NCBI GenBank assembly: GCA_019614645.1
Contig: JABWDB010000019.1
Location: 294,501-358,500, forward strand
Reading direction: 5' to 3'
Origin: Stratiolaelaps scimitus
Lineage: Eukaryota; Arthropoda; Arachnida; Mesostigmata; Laelapidae
DNA: 64,000 nt
Positions within the stretch are counted from its first letter, which is position 1. Each line of letters begins with the position of its first letter. The notes under the pieces are model-generated. The model ran no database searches, was not told the DNA's origin, and was given only the letters and a program-made list of their open reading frames with translations. The translations under genes and the position numbers were made by a program. Positions 10,901 to 22,800 of this stretch are shown here, one piece after another.

Positions 10901-13900
10901 CTCCGAACAGGGTTCTTCGGAGCATAACTACCCGTGAACTGTACAGAGCGAGCCGGGACGGGGCGCTACCGGGGTATACACGAAGGTATCACACATATCA
11001 TATCATAGCACGATGCTCTGAGGGCAAAACTCAGTTTATGTGTTAAATCGGGAATGATACGAGAATAGCAGAATCTTACACTGCGTTAAGTACATACAGT
11101 TTTAACTATTTTTTTGCATCATAATCGTCTTGTCTTCTAGGGCTATAAAAGCCCTCTAAATATACAATTATACTCCGCCCAGAACCATGTCGTATCACAT
11201 GAGGCGGTAGCAGATGGCGATGCTGAAATATTATATTTTACGAGTATCCACCGTATGCATTTGCCTCTTACCGTTGATAAGGACGACGAGGGTAAGCGTA
11301 ATACCCAGAAAGAGATACTGATCTGCAGAGGAACGAAGAAAAGCAGATGAGTATTGAAATTCATTCGTAGCACCGGCTTACTGTGCAGAACAAACCGTAT
11401 AATGTACATATATAGATACATTATGCATGTGCAATAAGAGAATAGAAATGATCTTATGAAGTAGATGCGGTGTGTCTATGAATTTAATAAAATATGATAT
11501 AAGAGATATGCAACTTAAGCGCCCCTGGTGCAAAAACAACAATCTGATATGACCATATGTGTGGCCGCAAATAATGAGCTTCGATATAGCTGGGTACGAT
11601 GAAAATCGTCCCTTGTTGAAGCCTGTTCGTGGCATCGCTGATAATGAACAATGCTCGGAACATCTGAATAAAAACAACAGATAACATGAAACAGGCCCTT
11701 ACTGTTATCGGTGTCAACCTCCACGAGTGCAGATGTGACGATAAAGAGCACGATACATGCGACTAATGGCCAAATGATTCGGTGCTTCAGAGCGACTCTC
11801 TGCGTTATAGCTGTGTTTACCACGAGGAACAGAATATACGGAACCTACAGGTCAAAACGCACGATGCCACTAGAAATGTTAGCGTTATTTATTACAGCAA
11901 GGCGATTAGCATCGCATGGCCTATTTCGTTGGCCTATTTCGAGGATCGACATCCGGGGAGCTCACCTCACCTAATTCTCACCTCAACAACAACCTTTCTG
12001 CCAGTTCCCGATCATGGTCGTCATCGATCCGCTCGTACGTTCACCAGTCTACTCTATGGAAATTGGGTGATTTTTATTTAAACAGAAATTGTTTTATTCA
12101 ATAATGAGAGGTTAGTTTCATTTTGATGAGAGTTGCTTCGTTTTAGATATAGGACGCTGTTATTGTTCATGCACTAACGTCATTCTATTGCAGCTATCTC
12201 TTCCGCTTGTTGATATTACCTCCGCTAGCCAGGGTGCTGCTTTGTTCAGATTGCTGCTATTGTCGTTCTCACTACACCTCGCTCAGAGCCTTACTTCAAC
12301 GAGCCGTTCAACTGCATGGCTCCCAGTTATTTCGTTACCTTGCTGCACTTATAACATTAACCTATTTCAGTTACTCGATTGTATTGTTAGACCGAGTCGA
12401 CCTGTTATGCTAACGAGCGGCACGACAGATGTACACTATGACCCACTTCGACCGGTTACGAGCACCTAAGCTAAAGTATTACTTCAGCCCTGGATTTTGT
12501 ATACTCCATATCACACATGCGTTGCGCAGCCTACCTGACATTATCCTGACACTTGTAACAGATCAAGTAAAACCGGGTTCAGACTTGATCAGTGACTCAA
12601 ACCCGTTTTAATTAGCGTGCTCAGTAGTTACTACAACATTGCTATTTTGCCGTAATTCTGTTAGCTATCTTCGCCCATCCAGCTGTTCTGGAAATGGAAT
12701 TACTTGCAAGAAGCGCCATCTATGAGTGTGCCGGCCCAGTACTGCCTTTTCCAAATATCCACATTTGTAGCAATTATCGAAATTGTTGGCACAAACCAAC
12801 TATATATACATACAACTTTGAACAGCTCTTTAGATTACAAAATAATAATGATGGTTTCGTTGACGACTGAGCGATTGGTCGCCTGCAATTTGCTTACCTT
12901 TGACGCAATCGATAGATATGCGTTAAAGTCTTTTTGCAATCTCGTCTGCGTATCATCGTCGGGGTCTTGAGTTATGTTTCGAAATTTGTAGTTCCAGTAC
13001 TGAAATCGGACAGAGATCGCCACAGAGGTGGATATTATTGGTCCTCGAAAACGAACGTAATAACATTGATTGCGATGCTATTATCGTGGATTTCTTACTC
13101 TGCGATGTCATCACGCTCTCGCGCCTACAGAATTTCAGTTGGTTTGCACGTATTAAGCATGTATAGACTGCACTTTTACTATTATTTCTACGAGCACTTA
13201 AGCATTATACAACTGCAGTTCCGTCAATATACCTCACTCAAGGAATGAGCATTATTATAATATATATTCTATACAAATATACAATGTAGTCCAGAATACC
13301 TCTAAATACTGCCTGATGCCATATAATCAAATGCTAGTGAAATCTTACTTGCGTCGAGCTAAACACGCGTCTATATATATATATATATATATGTGTATGT
13401 GCGTGCTTTAAACATAAATAGAACAGGGAAAGAGAGAGAGAGAGAGAGAGAGAGATTAAGAATAATAACACATTTTAAGGTGTATCCAAAGTTGTTTCAA
13501 GATCGCCTTACCTGGTTTGCGGTGATGAAGAAATTCCAGGGAAGTAACGAGGCGATACCAAACAGAAACATCGACCACAGCACGAAATTGCGTCTATCAC
13601 AAATATGAGATTAGAAGAATTAATTAATTAATAAAAGGAAAAAAAGCACAGAGCATTTTCTCTCGTATTTACTCGGAAATATGCCAATATGACAGCGTTA
13701 TATGCATTTAGTGTTAATGCAGTAGGTCACTATCACAAATTTCATTAGAGCACAATTATCCATTGATGCTAGCGTGTGCGATTAATCCCGTCACAGGTGC
13801 CGTTGGCTCGTTGGTCTAGGGGTATGATTCTCGCTTCGGGTGCGAGAGGTCCCGGGTTCAAATCCCGGACGAGCCCGGTGGAGTGCAAATTTTTAAAGAA

Positions 13901-15140
13901 ATTTTATCATTTCATTCAAGTTAGCTAAAATTCGTTGCCTCTGTGATAGTAACAAAGCCTGGCAAATTGTCTAACATTTTTGCCACACGAATAACATTGG
14001 GAACATTGAATTTCATTGACGAAAGTATATTCTGGTTCAGCAAGGTTTCAGCCCTCACAAAACCAGCTATTATCTAAATACGGAAGGTAAATTTCTGAAC
14101 CACGCGCTCGAACCACAATGACAACCGGAACTCGATCTGGTGTTTTTGTTCTAGTTCCCAGAAAACAGAGCAATACATTTATTCATTATATGTGCTGTAT
14201 GTGTTATCTCCCGTCCAGCGAACTTCCAAGGAAACATTTATGTGGGGAACGTTCATCGTTGGAAATCAGCTGGAACTGGACGCTTCCCTGGCCCACATTT
14301 GTATAGCTGTAATTGGTGTTCTCTTCTAGGAAGGTCCCCATACTGAAATGGTTCAATACTATGCTTGACCCGTGTCTCTGTAACCGATGACAACATCACA
14401 CTGTATCTTGTTTGTACAAACCGGCCGGATTTTGCTGCTGCTGCGGCTGCCCCTGCGTCTCTATGCGTTCGACGCTCACGGTTTAATCCGCGATATTGTC
14501 TGTTTTCCATCATAAGGTAATTGACATATCTGCATTAAATCTAACAGTGCTTCGTGACGTGCGGGATGGATTTGAGAAATAGATCGACAGTGCCACGTGT
14601 TATCTAATCTTATCGTAGTCTTAGTCCGACACTTGTGTAAATCTTTCTCTTGTCTTTTGGGCAGACGTTGACAATTCGATCGAAAATGTACTCACACGCA
14701 AGGCATTATGCCTTGTGTGTGAGTATAATTAAAGTAACTGTGATTTTATAGAGGCACAGGTCGTCCCCAGACCAAGTGGACGCTGAAGTATTGGCAATCG
14801 TTCTGTACTGAGTTGTCGAAAGCTTTACTCGAAACAGGAAATATTTACAAATGTTGGAGTTGATTTTAAGCTATTGTGGCCACATTGCGATATCCCACCT
14901 TCAAAGGTATAGCGGCATAAACATGCATATTGCTCACGTGTATGAGGGCGAGGTGAAATCGGCTACCACAAAAATATCTACTGTTCCTCGCCGCTGTTAA
15001 CCGTCAACTCACGTATCCTTTGGGGCGGCCCCGTCATCATCGTCCCGGGGGATCGGATTATCTACAATCGGCATCCTATCATCCCCTGCCGCATAGAATT
15101 CATCGTTTACTTCGGCGGGGTTCAGCCGTTCAGCCGGCAT
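7983..15140 (-). CDS. Equilibrative nucleoside transporter (SLC29/ENT family), 10 exons
   Basis: Coding exons in transcript order: 15013-15140, 13512-13593, 12898-12999, 11703-11844, 11272-11322, 10378-10610, 9746-9974, 9399-9484, 8538-8740 and 7983-8097. All junctions are GT-AG and the phases fit, giving 1371 nt and 456 residues, a normal ENT length. The acidic cytosolic N-terminus (1-43) precedes the signature LLPWNFFITA (about 59-68) in TM1. Next come YWNYKFRN (71-78), the SIASKVPYILFLVVNTA segment, the GVLQGGGTGLAG and YGQGAGGIF segments (about 172-200) and a short central loop. The second half has VTIGAFPTL, LNFNIVSVLGR, PPKGRRW (352-358), FIPLLLLCNA and FTNGY. The last helix reads LGLGLCLGAISSLGLVNLVK. 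ENTs are 11-TM carriers that move nucleosides down their gradient, mostly at the plasma membrane. The start is the ATG at 15138-15140, which opens a typical acidic ENT N-terminus. The exon of only 51 nt (11272-11322) is needed to join the halves. Which paralogue it is cannot be told. Confidence 0.93.
13805..13876 (+). tRNA. tRNA-Pro-CGG: tRNA-Pro (anticodon CGG)
   Basis: A 72-nt cloverleaf with the same acceptor, D, anticodon and T arms as the tRNA at 4994-5065. The anticodon loop is TTCGGGT, so the anticodon is CGG (proline). The discriminator is C and there is no intron. A T run (about 13890-13894) provides the terminator. The gene lies inside the first intron of the ENT gene, on the opposite strand. 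The flanks are unrelated to those of the first copy. Confidence 0.97.
14690..14724. repeat. Short near-perfect hairpin in ENT intron 1
   Basis: Arms at 14690-14705 and 14709-14724 pair over 16 positions with one G-T wobble and a loop of about 3 bases. The hairpin lies about 290 bases downstream of the first coding exon of ENT. It could be a structured intronic RNA element or chance; nothing identifies a known class. Confidence 0.6.
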
Positions 15141-15169
15141 ATTTTCACTGAACCTGGACGGCGATACGA

Positions 15170-15212
15170 ACTCAATGCCCTACGCCTACGGACACTGAGA
15201 CGAAACTGAACA
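15170..15212 (-). promoter_or_regulatory. Candidate core promoter of the ENT gene (Inr plus DPE-like)
   Basis: On the minus strand a TTCAGTT initiator match has its A at 15207, and GGGCA at about +28 to +32 fits four of five positions of the arthropod DPE. This would give a 5' UTR of about 67 nt before the ATG at 15140. Motifs this short occur often by chance, so treat as a weak guess. Confidence 0.22.
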
Positions 15213-17179
15213 ACGTTCCAGCTTCACCAACCGATCCGTTACTTGTCAACTCAACCGCCAAGTGTATTTTCTCTACTCGTGAATCCATTACTTTGCTCGA
15301 ACACAGTGAGTCGGCGTTGCCAGTGGCAGGCCACACAGGAATCGAACTCTACACGAAATCCTCCCACACCGGCAAAGCGTGAGAACCTAGCAATCACATT
15401 AAAACGTCATCTCAGCAGAGAGTGGAAGAAAGGGAGATAGCGTTGTGGTGCGGGACCGACCGCGGACAAATCGAAACGGAGTACACATATATACGTGAAC
15501 ACTTAGCCTGGACGTTACTCCTTTTAGTTGGTCGATCGCTTGGCAAGACGTCGGAACGGGAACCGACTGACTACTCAGGTTCGAAATGGCGGAGTGTACA
15601 CCTTGGCACTAACGTGGATCGCCAATGCGGTAGCGGCGTTGTCGACTCATTTGAGTTACACAAAACATAAACACGAAATGGGACAAGGAACGGCGAACAG
15701 TGAAGGGTGGAGAGATCAGCAACCTACCCGTGTGTTACTGCAGCTACCGCGAACGTGGCACGATTTCTGAGAGTGACTTGTTGTGGACTATCGTAGAGCT
15801 TTAACGAGCAACGTTTGAAACAGGCGTTATAGCTCAATGTTGGTTCGGCCCTTTAGGACATGCATGCTTCTAAGAGTTGAAGCATCGCTTAATGCTGAAA
15901 GTCAGTGTTCCGTGATCAAACATTCGCTACTTGGCCGAATTTCTTGCCCGCAATTTCTTCGAACAACAAACCTGAATGAAATTCGTAAAAGAATTGGTGA
16001 ATATAATGGAGAGGTAGGGTTTGGCTCACCCGGCAAATTGCTTGCTACTGGTTTAATCTATTCAGGAGGATTGGTTGGCCCGTTGGAGACGACAGAGAAG
16101 ATTAGGTCCCGTAGGACATCTCACGAACAAACGAGTTGAAGTATTTACCGCAGCATTTTAGTAAACTAGTGGTTGGACTGTGAACTCTTTGTTGGCCTCT
16201 TCTGTGATTACGCGCACCATATATTGCCAAGTTAACGAGGACATTAAAGATTACCAAAAATAAGCCTCAACGGGTTGGCTCCAGCAATACATGAAAACAC
16301 ATGTGGCATATTCTAAGTGCAACCTACAACGACTATAAGCAACAAAAGAACCCGGCTAACGCACATCGTTGCAATTGGTGTGCGCATGAGTTTGTACCGG
16401 CGACCTGAGACGCACACGGAAACGATTTCGAACGGACAAAAGCCTATCCAGTATGGCAGTACCGAATAGATCTGCTTCTAGAGTGTTAATTATACTAACT
16501 GTGTAGGCTCATTTGTTATTTCGAGTCACTGCGTTATATCGGAAAAATTGAGGCGATATTAATGGCACGCGTTACAAGCGAAAGCACGGAGAGTGACTTG
16601 TCGTTGATGACGGCAACAGAAAGTCTCACCGTACCCCGCTGCAATAGCGAACTGGTCGCGAGAACAAGCCAACAGTAAACATCGATCGATTCAACGTGCA
16701 TATTCGCCAGATTTTGTGTTTGTTCCCATACATTAAGGAGAGCAGACGGTGTTGTCCATTATGCAAACATTGGTTTGCTTCAGGAAGCTATCGATGACGA
16801 AATTAAGCATGGCAAAGCAAAGAAAGTATACCGCCGATCAGAAGCTCCCAGAGCACTGGATCCGGCGCGCCACGGATTAGTGGTAGTACCTCTGATATAT
16901 GCTGGAAGAGCATAGCTCGAGTTGTTTTGGTTAAAAAATTATCCAAGTTTTTCGATGTACAAAATGGCTCGGAACCGGCCGTCGAACGGTCACACGAGTT
17001 TAGCGAATGTCACCACGTTCCATAGTGACAGCAGTTGGTAGACAGCTGATGAGAAACTGAGCATGATCATCAACATGGATGGCCGGGGGGAGACAGATGG
17101 TGATTCAGTCCCAGACCAAACCCTAATAAGTCCTTAAGTCCTCCATACGATTGTCGATCCATACTTCACTGTATCATAA
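15213..17179. other. Intergenic DNA upstream of ENT
   Basis: No supported gene. Several frames of 65-100 codons occur (for example 15837-16139, +), but none has a recognisable domain, a start context or splice support. Confidence 0.4.
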
Positions 17180-17275
17180 ATCACTGCCGCAGGTTCGAGC
17201 CCCGCTGTGTCATATAAGAGAGCTTAAACATTGTAAAATTGCAGCTCCTTTAATAAACCAATAAACATTTACATT
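17180..17275 (+). repeat. SINE-like element, copy 2
   Basis: The B box GGTTCGAGCCCCG (about 17192-17204) is followed 40 bases later by the tail GCAGCTCCTTTAATAAACCA (begins about 17241), then AATAAACA. The tail is nearly identical to that of the minus-strand copy at 41491-41560. The 5' half with an A box could not be recognised. The tail contains overlapping AATAAA-like words, which might serve as polyadenylation or termination signals. Confidence 0.55.
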
Positions 17276-18570
17276 GTAGATGTCTTGCATTGCCACGAAC
17301 GCTGTCAAGGAGGCCAAAACTTCACTAAACCACGATCATCAGAATATGAGAATAATCTATATATATATAGATGCAACTCTCTAACACCACCAGCACCTGG
17401 CCATTACGACAGATCAAATGAAGACTGTCTCGTACAGCAGCACGGGGCAGGACACAAAGCATTTGATAAATATATCGTTGTACCAATACACTCACGGATC
17501 CTTCGGGCCAGCCTCTTCATCGGACTCTGTGGAGCTATCCAGAACTCGTCGTTTATCGTCGCTGAACCTGTGGTAGCCGTCCGGATTCGACGCCATTTTT
17601 TCCACCGCGGTGAGGCACGATCACGTACAATATCACACGAAACAACGTATAGATCCTCACCACTAGTTCGTGTGGCCGGGGCGACTGTGATTCACACAGA
17701 CCGATGCGACTGGTCAACGCTTGAAACAGACGTCACCACCCGAAGGAGTTGGATCTGTTCTCACGGCAAAAAACCTCAACGGATTTGTTTCGAATTTCAC
17801 ATTTCCAATTAGCCCGAATCTGCAGGGTCGAAGTTCCACACTTATAGGCGCACAGTCATTGGCATGATCTCTTAATTACCTTAAATCCTGTAAGAGCCGC
17901 AGAGGATCATCGGCTACTCATGCGCAAGCGAGACTCATGGATTCAATGAGATTTAAGACTGCATCCAAGGATTATGGAACAGGTATTCGTTTGGTGGGGA
18001 ACATATGCTCAACGGTTATCCACGCGATACTGGCCGATTGCTGATTAGCAGCACGCTTTCATGATACACGCCTACGTAAATCCTGTGTACGACAGAGTGG
18101 AGACACTGCGACTCCAGCAGACGGAGCCTTACGCTATATTGTGTAATAATATTGAACTTTTCTATTGTTCATATTACTAAGGAGCGTGGATACGTCTCTG
18201 GCTATTTGTCGCTGAGGCGCAACTAATTCATTCAGTAGATTCTTTAGTTCGTGGACCTGCGGATACGCTAACTATTTTTAGTGACCTTACGTGCCCACCT
18301 GTGAGGTAAGGTCGTTAGTATACGTTGGCATGATGCGGATTATTGCTCATACGATTAGATTGCCACTAATTGCGAGACAGACGCTGACAGTGAATGGACT
18401 CGACAACTCAAAATGAACTGACCCCTAAGCCCGCTATTGTACCCAAGGACCGCACGTCCTCTGAGGCGCGACCGTCAGCGAAACTTTGAGCTTCTAGCTG
18501 TTCACAATGTCGTGGGAATTACGCGCGAATGATTGCCACCTACAGGCTTAGTTCCACAAGTTTTCCCCCA
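17276..18570. other. Non-coding stretch, possibly degraded retroelement 5' part
   Basis: No supported gene. The 175-codon frame at 17285-17812 (+) has no recognisable domain. The stretch leads into the reverse-transcriptase remnant without a visible boundary, so some of it may be decayed upstream element sequence. A small hairpin (GACCTTAC and GTAAGGTC arms) lies near 18283-18314. Confidence 0.35.
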
Positions 18571-18693
18571 TATTATTGTCGGCGTCTATTCTAGTCATTT
18601 CTCACATGGGGATACTTTGCTCGACATGTTAGATGATGCACTTTTTTTAAAAATGTTGTGATAAGAAGGTTAGAACAACACCGCCTCAAGCGC

Positions 18694-19563
18694 TCAAATT
18701 TCTTCCCTCGGAACTCCACAGGGATCCGTTCTGGGGCCCTACATGTTCTTAATCCTAATGAACTTCATTCTCATTAAGATCTCAGCCGCTAATCGTTGCA
18801 AGGCGATTGCTTACGCAGATGACACCTCTTTGCTGTTCCGCATTTGTCCATCCACATTCGAATCCGATATCCAATTTGCGCTTACTGATGTGGAATGGGC
18901 GATCGAAACCTTCAATTAGTTTGGACTTGTTGTCAGCGAAGGGAAGACCGTTCTCACATTATCCCGATCCTCAAAAAGGGCAACATTAGTTGGCCAGGTG
19001 CAGCTTGGTGGAAGCGTGGTTTCTTTGTCCCCTTCCGCCAAGTGTCTGGGCTTGACAATCGATGAGACCCTGAGATGGCACACCCACCTCGGGACCCTTG
19101 CGCCCAAATGTTACGCAGTAATCGACTCTATAAGGCGACTTCGAGAGCTCGGTGTCCCCATTGTGGGTCTTCTCTTGACGTACGAGATGCTACTATATTA
19201 TGCGATTTCTATCTTGGCCGGTCGCTATACAGAAAGAATTAGGTGCGCCGAGTAATAAATAATGATGCGCTCAGGGTAATATTTGGCAGACGTCGCAAAG
19301 ACTCGAGTGCTGATATTTTCGATATATACCAGCATCTTTCATTTGGCAAGTCTTGCACAATTCCTGTCGCTCTCTTTAAAATGCCGAGGGGGTTGATCCT
19401 GGCGGACATAGCGTCCCCGATTACCGCTGTCGAGAAGAGACCTACCCTGCCATTTGTTATTAAGGAATCTAGTCGGCATGCACTTGCCTGTCGACCACCA
19501 AATGAGATTCGGGGCGCTCACCTCAAGCAAGGCGTCGTTGCGCGCAATGATGAACGCTATTAA
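18694..19563 (+). pseudogene. Broken non-LTR retrotransposon reverse transcriptase
   Basis: One reading frame from about 18694 gives ISSLGTPQGSVLGPYMF, then IAYADDTSLLF with the YADD metal-binding catalytic motif (about 18810-18820). After a TAG at 18917-18919 the same frame goes on with FGLVVSEGKTVLTLSRS, KCLGLTIDETLRWHTHL and RRLRELGVPIVGLLLTYE, ending at a double stop at about 19252. The homologous sequence (RVINNDALRVIFGRRRKDS) continues in another frame to about 19563, so there is one nonsense change and one frameshift. This order matches RT palm, thumb and connection segments of LINE elements of the jockey/CR1-like kind; the clade is uncertain. No endonuclease, ORF1 or poly-A tail is seen, so it is a 5'-truncated dead copy. 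The repeat at 19719-19884 may be its 3' UTR. Confidence 0.85.
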
Positions 19564-19718
19564 TAACAAATAATAACTGACGAAGGCCGTCAATTAACTG
19601 ATAGTTCGGGAAATCCGCATTCCTGTGATTGTACATATTGATACAGATTCTTACCTTGTAGTTCATACATTTACAAATCGAATTTGTGTATAATTATATT
19701 AGATATACTTCATGTAAG

Positions 19719-19884
19719 GATAATGCCATTGCGAATAGCTTGACAGACGTAGCTATGGCATACAATTATTAGGCCTCATTGAATGTACTGGCGATGAATG
19801 TGTCTCTTAGCCCCTACCCTTCGACGATGAACCGTATCTAAATATTATTCCTTACAAACTCATTATTTCTTTACCTGAAAGCTA
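19719..19884 (-). repeat. Dispersed repeat, copy A (partner at 49001-49175)
   Basis: The reverse complement of this stretch aligns almost end to end with 49001-49175, at roughly three quarters identity by eye. The longest exact run is 28 bases (here about 19806-19833, containing TCGAAGGGTAGGGGCTAAG). It has no open frame. It sits 155 bases beyond the broken LINE reverse transcriptase, so a 3' UTR of that family is one explanation. Confidence 0.8.
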
Positions 19885-22800
19885 GTAGAAGCATATGCCA
19901 ACCTGATTAATTCTCACCTGATTCAACAGCATCTGAGTAGCTAGCATACAACCCTTTTCGCAACTATCCGATTCGTGCACAGAAAAAAATACAGACGGGG
20001 CTCATTTTTAATGCGCGGACATGTCACTTTATTATTATTATTTGTTGTTGTTGTTGTCATCGTCGTCGGTGTTCGTTGTTTCTGTTGCCGGTGTCGCTGT
20101 CAAGTGAACAATTGGATTGAACAGTTGCTGTTCTAGATGCATCACAAACTTCACTTCATCGTTCATTATCTATTTACAACTTGATCTGAATAGTATTTAC
20201 AACTTAACTCTGGCACCGGTTCGAGGTGCGAGGTGTGGCCGAGTGATTACGCGGCGCCGCTTTGCGATGGGATCTACCGATGAATCTACCTGCTAATCAA
20301 TGGGCGGAACATAAATTACGTTTCATTCAACCGCTGTGTGTGTGTGTGTGTGGAGGGGGGAGGGGTTTAGCAGTAGTTTCGAGTTATTTTTCTCATCTAC
20401 AATGAGACACTGGATTAAACTGGGTTTCTGTACATTTCTCAATTTGGACTTCGAATGGAACGTCAGCAGCAGCAACAACAATTAACATGTATCGCGTTGT
20501 TTACTCAACGATATGACAAACAATTCAATTCGTCTATGCACTCGTCTGCGCGGTACAGGGCACAGGATATCGGTAATTTTGTGCATCCTAAGAGTTTCCT
20601 CGTAAAGTGTCTCGGTATCCCATAAAACGGCGCGGCGTCGAAGGGCTCATCCTCGCAGAATTCAAAGACCTCTAAATGATTCGAGTATTCAGAACAAAAA
20701 AAAAACAAAAGCGACGCGATGTGATTCGAGCGTTTCCGCGACAACAACAGGACAACGGGGCCAGCGAAACAGTAGCTGTGCTATAGACGAATGGACAATG
20801 ACAATTTATCGAATTTGCAACGCAATGGCTGACATTTTCGTCCGGCCCGAAGCTTCAGCCCTGCTGAAAGCTAGAGGCCGCGTAGTGTAGCTACGAGTTT
20901 CGCTGGTCGGGTTGTCAAAGAAGATCGGACATCGACCAGGCGGGTTGGCCTCATCCATGCTAACTATATTTAGAGAGACAAAGAGAGACAGAGAGAGAAA
21001 TGATGAAACAGCATTAAATATACCACGGTTACTGTGGTGTCAATTCATGTCTATGTAGAGAAAATATCGGGCTGTGCGATAACGCTGAACTAATTTCCAA
21101 TGGAACCGAGGGGGGGTCGTTGTAATCAAAATTCGCTTGTGTACCTCGAAATCTCACAGTCAAGAGGAAACAAGCAGTGGACAATGGACGCGCTTTGCCT
21201 CGCCCATAGGAAAAGTCATATATCGAAATATGGCTGCCGCTAATCGAGCCGTCTGAATCGGCGTTTACATCTATACGACAATCTCGGTATAAGTAAACTG
21301 GCTGTGAATGAGTGTATTGTCAATGTATATCGGTATCAATTCGGGCCAGTGGCTTAACGAACGCCGGATCTCGTCCGCCCAGTCGAGACGACCTTCTTCT
21401 CGTGACATACAAAACATTAATAGTGATTCCCAACAAAGTTCATCATTCGGAGTTGTTTTTTTGTTTGTTTGTTATCCGCATTGTGTCGTCTTCGTCGTCT
21501 GCCGCCTTATTTGTCGACTCATCATGGACCATCATTGAAGTATTATTAGCATGGGGATTCAACTGACCAAAGTTCACCCGCCGGGGTTCGCTCGACATTT
21601 GCGCAACGTAATTGTATGTTCCTGTCTATTCCCAGATGCTGTTTTCGAAAACAATACGATTACTTATTAACGGGTACGCTGAGGAACATCTCAATTGGCA
21701 TTTGATTCGATCAACCCGCGGACGTCGTTTTTCGCTAACGGCATTCTGTTAGTAATTCGCGACGATAATGAGCATTCGACACGTCAAATACATCCATGTG
21801 TATAGTACAATATAAAGGGCAAATAATATAGCCAATATCAAATCATTATTATTATTATGATGATGATTATTATTATTATTACGGGTTATTATCATTGGTA
21901 CTACTGTTGTCGCTAGCTGTTGTTGTCGTGTGCATTTGACCTGTCGAATAGCTAATATTGATGTAATGTAGGGTGTGACTGGGCATCGGTTGCGAGCCAA
22001 GGGAGCAGGAAGCGGCGTGCGCTAACTCATTCCTGTATTTGGGGTGCCATGTTTCCCGGGAGGCAAGGGGGGTTTCTATCCGCTGTCGATATTTTCTTAT
22101 CGGTGCACACACACACGAATTACTGAGACCGGACGGTCTACTGACTGAAGGGGTCGCCACCTCGAGTTTCGTTCCGTATGTGGTACACACGCACATTTCT
22201 GAGCACGTAACATCGCGTTGTGAAACAACACTAGTGCAATGATGACAGGTGCCGCTCGTGAGTGGAGACAAAATCGCCACACGTGGCGACATTCGACAAC
22301 GCGCTCGACATATCTGCTGGATTGCACCGGCAATAATTCAATTTTTGGCATCTTTTGGGCGTATATCGACAATTAATCAAAGAAGCTGGTGGCCGGGTAG
22401 TCGTTGACGAGTTTCTGAAATCTCGATTGATAGAGACACACTATCGAGTTGGTGGCGTCATGTCCCGCGGATGACACCGAGCATAAACAATGCGTAGTCT
22501 TCTACACGCGGAACAAAAAGAATTGAACATCGTCGACGATTAGTGACGAGAGTTAACAACGTGTGATTTGGACAACGCCACATCTCGTTGGAGTCGCTCC
22601 ATTTTGCACGCACGCTTACGCTAGCTCCGCCTGCGAGCCGAGCCACACTTGATCTGCAGTGAAGTCTCTGGACGAGACGTATTGTCCAACCCATCGGTTA
22701 AACGATGCGAAGGCCTGAATCAACAAAAATTACCTGCGTCTAGACGGTTACTTGCCGTCACTCGCGGTTTAAATAATGTGCACTCGAATGTACACAATTC

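Noticed and set aside
11515..11823. 102-codon minus-strand frame as one ENT exon
   Set aside because: Its upstream part is a true exon, but homology stops at the donor at 11702; the continuation is replaced by exon 11272-11322, which restores ENT similarity and phase.
12835..13023. Whole 62-codon frame as an ENT exon
   Set aside because: Only 12898-12999 is coding: the acceptor is at 13000 and the donor at 12897, and the ends of the frame are intron.
18807..18989. 60-codon frame within the LINE remnant
   Set aside because: It is out of frame with the reverse transcriptase similarity and is a shadow of it.
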